Shown piece by piece: positions 1 through 6,423 of a stretch of 8,800 bases of DNA. Location of the stretch: contig JAEYUX010000163.1 in assembly GCA_023432235.1 (NCBI GenBank), positions 1 to 8,800 on the forward strand, read 5' to 3'. A program made the position numbers and the translations under genes. The stretch's first letter is position 1; every line of letters begins with the position of its first letter. Source of the stretch: Actinomycetes bacterium (GTDB taxonomy: Bacteria; Actinomycetota; Actinomycetes; Actinomycetales; Demequinaceae). A model generated the notes under the pieces. It saw nothing but the letters and a program-made list of their open reading frames with translations, searched no databases and was not told the origin of the DNA.

Positions 1-504
1 GTGACGCTCTTCGACGGCACAATCGGCCAGAACATCGCCCTCACCTGGGATGACGATTACGACCGCGAGAAGGTCCTCGAGGTGATCGAGAAGGCCCAGT
101 TGACGTCGCTGATTGAAGACCGCGGACGCGGCATTGACGAGCGAATCGGCGAACGCGGAGCGACGTTGTCGGGCGGTCAGCAGCAACGGCTTGGCATCGC
201 GCGCGCCCTATACAGCGACCCGCTTGTCCTTGTCCTAGACGAAGCGACAAGCGCCCTCGACACGAAGACCGAGGACGACGTTGTTCGAGCGCTGAAGAGT
301 CTCGAAGGAGAAGTCACCATCGTCGCCGTTGCACATCGCATTTCAACCATTAAGGACTACGACCAAATCTGTTACCTAGACCAAGGAACCGTGCTCGGCA
401 TCGGTTCGTTTGCCGAACTGGCCCAGAAGGTCCCCCAGTTCGGACTTCAGGTCTCGCTCGCGGGTCTTGATGGGCACAAGTCGCAACCGAGGAAAGACTC
501 ATGA
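1..504 (+). CDS. ABC exporter, ATP-binding domain (C-terminal fragment, 5' end outside window)
   Basis: This is the end of an ABC exporter nucleotide-binding domain, which hydrolyses ATP on the cytoplasmic face to drive transport. The first visible residues (VTLFDGTIGQNI) match the stretch just after the Q-loop of lipid and oligosaccharide exporters of the MsbA/PglK type, so the GTG at position 1 is an internal Val codon and not a start. Visible motifs are the ABC signature LSGGQQ (residues 56-61 of the fragment), Walker B with the catalytic Glu (LVLVLDEATSALD, 75-87; E81), and the switch His in AHR (H112). The Walker A motif and any fused membrane domain would lie upstream. The stop overlaps the ATG of the next gene (ATGA, 501-504). 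Linkage to two glycosyltransferases suggests a flippase or exporter for a lipid-linked glycan. The substrate cannot be read from this fragment. The family assignment is firm; the role is inferred. Confidence 0.93.
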   Translation: MTLFDGTIGQNIALTWDDDYDREKVLEVIEKAQLTSLIEDRGRGIDERIGERGATLSGGQQQRLGIARALYSDPLVLVLDEATSALDTKTEDDVVRALKSLEGEVTIVAVAHRISTIKDYDQICYLDQGTVLGIGSFAELAQKVPQFGLQVSLAGLDGHKSQPRKDS

Positions 505-1649
505 CCGCGCGTCCACGCATCCTCTGCGTATCGTTTTCTCCCATCCACGCGGATTCCCGCGTGCTACGCCAGATCGAGGTGCTCCGCGAGCACGGCGATG
601 TCACAACGGTTGGCTACGGCGAGGCTCCACATGGCGTCGCGCGCCACATTCAAGTCCCTGACTCGGCCGCTTCGCTCCCCCAGACACCACTTGGCGTCCT
701 CCGTCTGGCCCTACGGCTTCACCGCTCGGTTGAGCTCACGGCCCCAGGCGAGAAGGCCGTGCTGCCAGCCGTGCTAGGTGCGGGTCGCTTCGATCTCGTC
801 GTCGCCAACGACGGCCGAGCGCTTCCTCTTGCCTTCGCCGCTGCACAAGGCGCTCCGGTTTACGCGGATATGCATGAGTGGGCGCCCGAAGAGAGAGCCA
901 CAATTTTCTCATGGCGCGTTCTAGTGGGGCCGTACATGGCGCACCTTTGTCGCTCCTACCTGCCCCGCGCCGCCGCGATTACCAGCGTCAGTTACGGCCT
1001 GACCAAGCTTTATGCGGACACGTTCGGCGTGGAGGCCGAGACCGTGAGAAATGCTGCATGGTGGCGTGACCTCACACCCACCCCGGTGAACCCGGACCGT
1101 ATCCGCATCGTTCATTCCGGCACGGCGGATCCAGAGCGCAACATCATGGAACTGATCGACGCGGTGGATGAGTTAGGAGAGCGGTACAGCCTTGACCTCT
1201 ATCTACTCGGCGACCCGAATGGATATCTCGCGGAGATTAGGGCTCGAGCCGCAACAAGCGCGCAGGTGACCGTTCACGACGCGATCCCACCTGCCGAGTT
1301 GCCCAGCACGCTCAATCAGTACGACATCGGCGTTTTTCTTTACCCGTTGTTGACAAAGAGCCACCTGTATCACCTGCCGAACAAGTTCTTTGATTTCGTA
1401 CAGGCACGCCTCGCACTCGTCTTCTCACCTGCTCCTGAGATCAACGATTACTTCGAGCGATACGGCGTCGGAAGAATAACTGGGGGTACTTCAGCACATG
1501 CCCTCGTCGACACCTTGCGAAGCCTCTCGGCAGATCAGATTGCCGCCCTCAAGGACGCGTCACACGCATCATCCAGAGAACTGGCGGGCGAAGTCGATCA
1601 CGGCATTCAAACTCAACTTGTCGGGCGTGTTCTCGCTGGACGAGTATGA
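501..1649 (+). CDS. GT-B glycosyltransferase, GT4-like (382 aa)
   Basis: This is a probable cytoplasmic glycosyltransferase that moves a sugar from a nucleotide donor to a glycan acceptor. The N-terminal Rossmann-like half begins PRILCVSFSPIHADSRVLRQ (5-24), the usual first strand and acceptor-side loop of GT4-type enzymes, followed by DMHEWAPEE (123-131). The C-terminal half starts near residue 201 (RIRIVHSGTADPERN), continues with LDLYLLGD (231-238), and ends with the donor-binding segment LPNKFFDFVQARLALVFS (292-309). The length fits a complete single-domain GT-B enzyme. The start is supported by a GAGGAAAG ribosome-binding site at 489-496. The gene overlaps the ABC gene before it and the glycosyltransferase after it by 4 nt each, which implies translational coupling. 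It contains a TTA leucine codon (1173-1175) and an ATA codon, both rare in GC-rich genomes. Donor and acceptor are unknown. Confidence 0.87.
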   Translation: MTARPRILCVSFSPIHADSRVLRQIEVLREHGDVTTVGYGEAPHGVARHIQVPDSAASLPQTPLGVLRLALRLHRSVELTAPGEKAVLPAVLGAGRFDLVVANDGRALPLAFAAAQGAPVYADMHEWAPEERATIFSWRVLVGPYMAHLCRSYLPRAAAITSVSYGLTKLYADTFGVEAETVRNAAWWRDLTPTPVNPDRIRIVHSGTADPERNIMELIDAVDELGERYSLDLYLLGDPNGYLAEIRARAATSAQVTVHDAIPPAELPSTLNQYDIGVFLYPLLTKSHLYHLPNKFFDFVQARLALVFSPAPEINDYFERYGVGRITGGTSAHALVDTLRSLSADQIAALKDASHASSRELAGEVDHGIQTQLVGRVLAGRV

Positions 1650-2836
1650 GAGTAGTTATCGCCACCCGGGTCTTTAGCCCGGAGGTTTCGGCAGCATCAG
1701 CCATCCTGCGGACTTGGGCCGAGGAGTTTGAAGCGCAAGGCCACGAGGTCGAAGTCTTTACAGCGAAGCCCCCGCGTGGACTCCAACATGACGACCCCCC
1801 GGGCGTGAAGGTACGGCGCGCACGGGTGAAGCGTGACAAGCAGCAATATGTGCGTGGCTACCTGAGTTACATGAGTTTTGACATGCCGTTGGCATTCCGA
1901 CTCATGCTCAGCCGTCGGCCGGACATCTATATCGTCGAGCCGCCGCCCACCACGGTGGCGGTAGTCCGTATGGTCGCGGCTTTGCGGCGGCGACCATATG
2001 CGGTCCGCGCTGCCGACTACTGGACCGACGCCGCGGAGTTGGTGGTCCGGTCCAAGTTCGTTATCAGTGTGCTGAAGAGGATCGAGGCGTGGGGCCTTGA
2101 GGGCGCTGCTGTTCTCTTTGCCGCGCATGAACCTCTTGTGGGTCGGTTTCGGAGAGCCGGCGTCACCTCGCCCGCCATACCGATTGGCTTTGGCGCCGAT
2201 ACTCGAGCTTTTCACTACGACGGCCAAGAGCCGCCAGCGACACCGGTATTTGTTTACGCGGGCACGCATGCCTCGTGGCACGGAGCGGGCATTTTTGTGG
2301 AAGCTCTGGCGAAGATCCTCGATCAAGTTCCAGCCGCCCGACTCTTGTACTACGGGACGGGCGAAGAGCGAGAGTCGATGATCGCACGGGTTGCGGAACT
2401 AGGAATCAGCGATCATGTCGCCTTCCACGCGCCTGTCCCACCCGCCACGCTCGCGCCCATCCTCGCCGCCGCCACCGCTTCTGTCGCGAGCCTTGCCCCC
2501 GTAGCCGCGAACGAGTATGCAGTGGCGACCAAGGTGTACGCATCGCTTGCGTGTGGTTGCCCAGTGATTTTCACGGGAGTTGGCCCCACAGACGAGTTGC
2601 TCGCTTCTTTCGGCGCTGACTCAGCAGGCGTCGCCGTACCGTATGACATCGAAGCCGTTGCGAAGGCAATGCTGACTGCAGCGTCAGAACCTTTGGCGCC
2701 AAGAGAAAGGGAGCGGCTCGCGCACGAAGCGACCACTCGCCACTCGCTCAAAGCGATCGCCGATGTCATTGTGCGCGAAGCCACAAATGTCGTTCGTTCG
2801 TCGTTGCCGGAGTCCCGTGCCAAACGAAACACATGA
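1646..2836 (+). CDS. GT-B glycosyltransferase, GT4 family, WbuB-like (396 aa)
   Basis: This is a second probable cytoplasmic glycosyltransferase of the GT4 type. The N-terminus shows the typical first strand and glycine-poor loop with a following helix (VVIATRVFSPEVSAASAI, 3-20), then GHEVEVFTAKP (32-42), as in WbuB-like enzymes. The C-terminal donor-binding half includes VFVYAGTHASWHGAGIFVEA (201-220), LLYYGTGEERE (233-243) and ATKVYASLACGCPVIFTG (294-311). The last of these corresponds to the E-x7-E region, although the usual first Glu after the Tyr is Ala here. The start overlaps the preceding stop (ATGA, 1646-1649) and has only a weak GGA at 1638-1640, so translation probably depends on the upstream gene. 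With its neighbour it would add consecutive sugars to one lipid-linked glycan. No sugar specificity can be assigned. Confidence 0.9.
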   Translation: MRVVIATRVFSPEVSAASAILRTWAEEFEAQGHEVEVFTAKPPRGLQHDDPPGVKVRRARVKRDKQQYVRGYLSYMSFDMPLAFRLMLSRRPDIYIVEPPPTTVAVVRMVAALRRRPYAVRAADYWTDAAELVVRSKFVISVLKRIEAWGLEGAAVLFAAHEPLVGRFRRAGVTSPAIPIGFGADTRAFHYDGQEPPATPVFVYAGTHASWHGAGIFVEALAKILDQVPAARLLYYGTGEERESMIARVAELGISDHVAFHAPVPPATLAPILAAATASVASLAPVAANEYAVATKVYASLACGCPVIFTGVGPTDELLASFGADSAGVAVPYDIEAVAKAMLTAASEPLAPRERERLAHEATTRHSLKAIADVIVREATNVVRSSLPESRAKRNT

Positions 2837-2940
2837 CGGGCCAAGAATGGCGGCTGAGGTTCAACCATGGGGTTTGATCGTGGCACCATTGGACGGCGCG
2901 CGTTGGCAGTTCGGCGCTACGGACCGCCTTCGCTAGGGAC

Positions 2941-2945
2941 AGGAG
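2941..2945 (+). promoter_or_regulatory. Ribosome-binding site that fixes the GTG start of the amidotransferase fusion
   Basis: AGGAG lies 7 nt before the GTG at 2953. It supports translation starting at GTG-TGC, which places a Cys at residue 2. That position is required, because class II glutamine amidotransferases use the N-terminal Cys as nucleophile after Met removal. Confidence 0.8.
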
Positions 2946-2952
2946 ATCTGCC

Positions 2953-4770
2953 GTGTGCGGAATATTCGGATTTGTTGGCGACACTGCGCTTGACGCCACC
3001 TCCGCAAAGGCCCTGGTCAAGCACGCCCAGCAGCGTGGTCGTGACTCAAGCGGCATGGTGGTGCACACCAATGGCGCTTACCAGGCGTACCGCGGTGACA
3101 TCCCGATCGATCGGCTCCTCAAGCGCATCCCGACGCTCGGCAACTTGTTCTTCGGCCACAGCAGGCTCGTCACGAACGGCACTGCGGATAACCAGCCGGT
3201 GCTTCGTGACCAAGTGATCGTCATCCACAACGGCATCATCGTGAATGAGCAGGCCGTGTGGAACGAGATCGGCAAGGAGCCGGCTCTCACCATCGACACC
3301 GAGGTGATCCCAGCGATCGTCGCGTCGCAGCTCGACAAGGGCTCAACTGTGGAGGAGGCGGCAGCCCGTGTCCTCGAGCTCGCAGAAGGCATCGTCGCGT
3401 CAGCCGTTTTGATCCCAGCCCAAGGCAAGCTCGCCCTGATGTCGAACAACGGCAGCCTCTACTTGGGTGACAAGAGCGGCGGCAAGGTGTTCTCGTCGGA
3501 GCGCTACCCCCTCACGCAGATCGGCGCAGAGAACATCGTCCAGGTCCGCGAACCGATCGTGCTCGATGTTCCCTCCAATGGGGCCGAGGTGCCGCTTAAG
3601 GAATGGGCGAACCGTTCTGTCGACCTCGTTCCGGGCTTGGGTGTGTCAAAGGAGGAAGAGAAGCTCCTCATCTTCCCGACGCCCAATTTCCGACGCTGCA
3701 CTCGCTGTGTGCTGCCGGAAACGATGCCGTTCATCACCTTCGATGACGAGGGTGTCTGCAACTACTGCCTCAACTACAAGCCCCGCAACCAGCCCCGCCC
3801 CAAAGAGGAACTGTTCGAACTCATCGAACCGTATCGTCGCCCTCACGGCGACGAGGTGCTCGTCCCGTTCTCAGGTGGCCGTGATAGCTGCTACGGCCTC
3901 CACCTCATCGTCAATGAGCTTGGTCTGCGTCCCGTGACCTATACGTATGACTGGGGAATGGTCACCGATCTTGGACGCCGCAACATCAGCCGCATGTCGT
4001 CCAAGCTGGGCGTGGAGAACATCATCGTGGCGGCGGACATCACCAAGAAGCGTGAGTACATCCGCCACAATCTCAATGCATGGATCAAGGATCCACATCT
4101 CGGAATGCTGAGCGTGCTGACGGCTGGCGACAAGCACTTCTTCCGATACATCGAGACCATCAAGCAACAGACCGGCATCTCGCTCAACCTGTGGGGCATC
4201 AACCCCCTTGAGGTCACGCACTTCAAGGCTGGCTTCCTCGGGGTACCGCCCTATTTCGCCGAGGAGCGTGTGTACACGCATGGCGCGATGAAGCAACTTC
4301 GCTACCAATCCCTACGGTTCGGCGCGATGCTGAGAAGCCCGGCTTACTTCAACCAATCCCTTTGGGACACGCTTTCGGGCGAGTACTACCGCAGCTTCAC
4401 GGAAAAGACCGACTACTTCCACATCTTCGACTATTGGCGTTGGGACGAGAGGCAGATCGAGGACACTCTCGACTCCGAGTACGACTGGGAGCGCGCTCCC
4501 GACACCCAAACCACGTGGCGCATTGGCGACGGCACTGCCGCGTTCTACAACTACGCGTATTACACAATCGCCGGCTTCACCGAGCACGACACCTTCCGCA
4601 GCAACCAGGTGCGCGAAGGCGACCTGACCCGTGAAGAAGCATTGCGCCTTGTGCAAGAAGAGAACGCCCCGCGCTATCCCAACCTCAAGTGGTACCTGGA
4701 TGTGGTTGGCGTTGATTTCAAGAAGGCGATCGAAGCTGTCAACAAGGCACCGCGACTCTACGAGGAATAG
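2953..4770 (+). CDS. Fused class II glutamine amidotransferase / N-acetyl-sugar amidotransferase (WbpG/PseA/WbuX-like), 605 aa
   Basis: This two-domain enzyme likely transfers glutamine-derived ammonia to a nucleotide-activated sugar. Residues 1 to about 215 form a class II (Ntn) glutaminase: Cys2 in MCGIFGFVGD, RGRDSSG (28-34), GHSRLVTNG (68-76), HNGII (92-96) and DTEVI (115-119), matching the GlmS/PurF/AsnB glutaminase motifs. Residues from about 245 to 605 resemble the N-acetyl-sugar amidotransferases WbpG/PseA/WbuX. They carry a four-cysteine, probably metal-binding, cluster (C249, C252, C269, C272), the ATP-pyrophosphatase loop SGGRDS (307-312), and YDWGMVTDLGRRNI (332-345). Known WbpG-type enzymes are about 370-380 aa and work with separate HisH- and HisF-like partners to turn an acetamido group into an acetamidino group. 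Here the glutaminase is built in and no HisH or HisF is seen in the window. The 116-nt leader (2837-2952) has no clear promoter, so co-transcription with the glycosyltransferases is possible. A uronamide-forming role is an alternative. Confidence 0.88.
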   Translation: MCGIFGFVGDTALDATSAKALVKHAQQRGRDSSGMVVHTNGAYQAYRGDIPIDRLLKRIPTLGNLFFGHSRLVTNGTADNQPVLRDQVIVIHNGIIVNEQAVWNEIGKEPALTIDTEVIPAIVASQLDKGSTVEEAAARVLELAEGIVASAVLIPAQGKLALMSNNGSLYLGDKSGGKVFSSERYPLTQIGAENIVQVREPIVLDVPSNGAEVPLKEWANRSVDLVPGLGVSKEEEKLLIFPTPNFRRCTRCVLPETMPFITFDDEGVCNYCLNYKPRNQPRPKEELFELIEPYRRPHGDEVLVPFSGGRDSCYGLHLIVNELGLRPVTYTYDWGMVTDLGRRNISRMSSKLGVENIIVAADITKKREYIRHNLNAWIKDPHLGMLSVLTAGDKHFFRYIETIKQQTGISLNLWGINPLEVTHFKAGFLGVPPYFAEERVYTHGAMKQLRYQSLRFGAMLRSPAYFNQSLWDTLSGEYYRSFTEKTDYFHIFDYWRWDERQIEDTLDSEYDWERAPDTQTTWRIGDGTAAFYNYAYYTIAGFTEHDTFRSNQVREGDLTREEALRLVQEENAPRYPNLKWYLDVVGVDFKKAIEAVNKAPRLYEE

Positions 4771-4803
4771 CGCCTTCACGCTGAGGGAGAGGCACGCAGT
4801 TCA

Positions 4804-6399
4804 ATGAAGCAGATCAATGGTGATCTGCGCGGGTGGTTCCGCGCGCATGTCCGGACCATATATATCGTCCCCTTGCTCACTTTCCTGTCGCTTGGTGTGT
4901 GGGCAGTCGCATCGCCGATCGGGGCTTCTCCCGACGACGACTACCACCTCGCGAGCATTTGGTGTGCGCAAGAGTCTCGGACTGACTTGTGCTTGCCTGA
5001 CCCGCACCACGGCTCCCACCGCCTCGTGCCGCCCGGCATCGCAATGTCACCATGCTTTGTCGCAGGTCCTGAGCAGAGCGCAGCATGTCAAGAGTGGCCC
5101 GCGGTGACCGGGCCCACCCAATCTGTGTCGCATGGCAACTGGATCAACGCCTATCCCCCGCTGTACTACGCCGCCTTCAACCCGCTCGCCTCCTATGACG
5201 TACAAGGTGCCGCGCTCACAATGCGCTTCATCAGTGTCTTTCTCTTTGTTGCACTCACCACAGCCATCGCATTTCTCGTCCCCCGAGATCTACGGGTGCC
5301 GCTCCTCGCGGGCTGGACCATCTCAATGGTGCCGCTCGCTGGCCATCTCATCGCGTCCAATAACCCCGGTAGCTGGGCGGTCATTGGTGTGGGGAATGCG
5401 TGGGTCGCGGCCTATGGCTGGTTCCGCACCGAGGGAAGACGGGCTTGGGCTCTGGGAGCTCTGACGGTGCTGTCAGTCCTGCTCGCAGCCGGGGCACGCA
5501 CCGACGCAGCGGTTTACTCGATGATTTGCCTCGGCATCGCGTCAGTTCTCGCTTTCGCGCGGACCAAGGCTTATGCACTCAAGCTCATCCTGCCGGGTGC
5601 GCTCGTCATCGTCGCTGCGATGCTCTTCCTCGCCTCGGGAAACTCGGACGTCGCCACAGGTGGTCTCAACGGCGGCGTTGACGCAGGCACCTTGGGAGGT
5701 GAGCCGCGAAACCAGGCCGCGGTGCTCGCGTTCAACATGATCTCGATTCCGATGCTGTGGTCTGGCGTATTCGGATCCTGGGGCCTCGGATGGCTCATGG
5801 AAACCTGGCCCGGCTTTTCGATGGTGGAGTTTGGCGCAGGCGCGGTGTTCATCGCCTTTGTGTCGCTGGGCCTGCGGATCATGCCCTGGCGGAAGGCGAC
5901 GATGATCGTCGCGCTCATTGCCACGCTATACGCGTTGCCGGTCTACGTCCTCACCGTGGGCATGAGCGTGGTGAGCGAGAACGTTCAGCCCCGCTACCTC
6001 GTTCCGCTCGTCATCGTGCTTGGTGGTCTCTTTTTGGTTGGCACCGAGAAGCGCTCGGTGCGCCCTACCCATTGGCATGTGATTCCGGCGATCATCCTGC
6101 TCACCGTGGCCAACTCGGTGGCGCTTTATGGCACGCTCCGGCGCTATGTGACGGGCTTCGATGTGGAGCAACTGAGCCTCGACGCAGGCGCCGAGTGGTG
6201 GTGGGATGGCGCACCGCTCGGGCCCACCGCCGTGTGGCTGCTCGGAACGGTCGCTTTCGGGCTATGCGTGAGCGTGCTCGGTGTCGCGTGGTTGCGCTTC
6301 AACGCCCTCCCGCAAGAACGGCCAGACGAGTGCGAGCGCCCCAGCGAAGGCGAGGCTACCGATGAGCCACACCGCGTTGGGTCCAAGGACGGCGCCTGA
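4804..6399 (+). CDS. DUF2142-like polytopic membrane protein, putative GT-C-type glycosyltransferase (531 aa)
   Basis: This integral membrane protein has a short basic cytoplasmic N-terminus and about 12-13 predicted helices by eye (around 19-37, 139-160, 164-182, 190-206, 213-231, 236-252, 258-277, 304-322, 340-358, 365-384, 396-412, 426-444 and 475-497). A large loop after the first helix (about 38-138) carries GASPDDDYH (40-48) and four cysteines (C54, C63, C84, C95). The layout and the acidic motif in the first outer loop fit DUF2142 proteins, which I relate to GT-C glycosyltransferases using lipid-phosphate sugars; no activity is proven. Other conserved stretches shared with the minus-strand paralogue are SNNP (185-188), GSWGLGWL (324-331), VQPRYLVPL (394-402), RRYVTG (446-451) and WWWDGAPLGP (465-474). 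The ATG follows a GAGGGAGAGG tract (4783-4792), 33 nt after the amidotransferase stop, so co-transcription is likely. The hydrophilic tail from about 498 is antisense to the paralogue's coding sequence. Confidence 0.85.
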   Translation: MKQINGDLRGWFRAHVRTIYIVPLLTFLSLGVWAVASPIGASPDDDYHLASIWCAQESRTDLCLPDPHHGSHRLVPPGIAMSPCFVAGPEQSAACQEWPAVTGPTQSVSHGNWINAYPPLYYAAFNPLASYDVQGAALTMRFISVFLFVALTTAIAFLVPRDLRVPLLAGWTISMVPLAGHLIASNNPGSWAVIGVGNAWVAAYGWFRTEGRRAWALGALTVLSVLLAAGARTDAAVYSMICLGIASVLAFARTKAYALKLILPGALVIVAAMLFLASGNSDVATGGLNGGVDAGTLGGEPRNQAAVLAFNMISIPMLWSGVFGSWGLGWLMETWPGFSMVEFGAGAVFIAFVSLGLRIMPWRKATMIVALIATLYALPVYVLTVGMSVVSENVQPRYLVPLVIVLGGLFLVGTEKRSVRPTHWHVIPAIILLTVANSVALYGTLRRYVTGFDVEQLSLDAGAEWWWDGAPLGPTAVWLLGTVAFGLCVSVLGVAWLRFNALPQERPDECERPSEGEATDEPHRVGSKDGA

Positions 6400-6423
6400 C
6401 CACCACCACTCGCGTCCGGCGTC
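6181..6423. repeat. Imperfect inverted repeat formed by the 3' ends of the two membrane-protein paralogues
   Basis: Arms 6181-6261 and 6343-6423 match in inverted orientation at about 57 of 81 positions, counted by hand. They include a perfect 13-bp stretch (CGAGTGGTGGTGG at 6192-6204; its complement at 6400-6412). The spacer is about 81 nt. Both arms encode the same conserved protein segment (AG-EWWW-GA-LGP-AVWL), so the repeat is explained by tail-to-tail paralogy. Whether it also folds and affects transcription is unknown. Confidence 0.8.
6262..6399. other. Antisense coding overlap of two convergent genes (46 codons each)
   Basis: The plus-strand gene ends with TGA at 6397-6399 and the minus-strand gene ends with TAG at 6264-6262, so 138 bp code on both strands. 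The codons are in exact register, each triplet being the reverse complement of a triplet of the other gene. On the minus strand this interval encodes the conserved segment GAVLGPNAVWLIG and the last helix. On the plus strand it encodes the end of the last helix and a charged tail with no counterpart in the paralogue. Confidence 0.85.

Noticed and set aside
1697..2326. 209-codon open frame on the minus strand
   Set aside because: It lies wholly inside the clear GT4 glycosyltransferase, has a basic low-complexity-like composition and no recognisable motif; long antisense frames are expected in GC-rich coding DNA.
2861..2877. Short inverted repeat TCAACC...GGTTTGA in the gap before the amidotransferase gene
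   Set aside because: It is only about six base pairs with a bulge and has no T-tract, so it supports neither a terminator nor an operator call.
2837..2952. Possible internal promoter before the amidotransferase gene
   Set aside because: TTGATC at 2874-2879 was considered as a -35 element, but the position 17 nt downstream reads CGCGCG, so no promoter can be supported.
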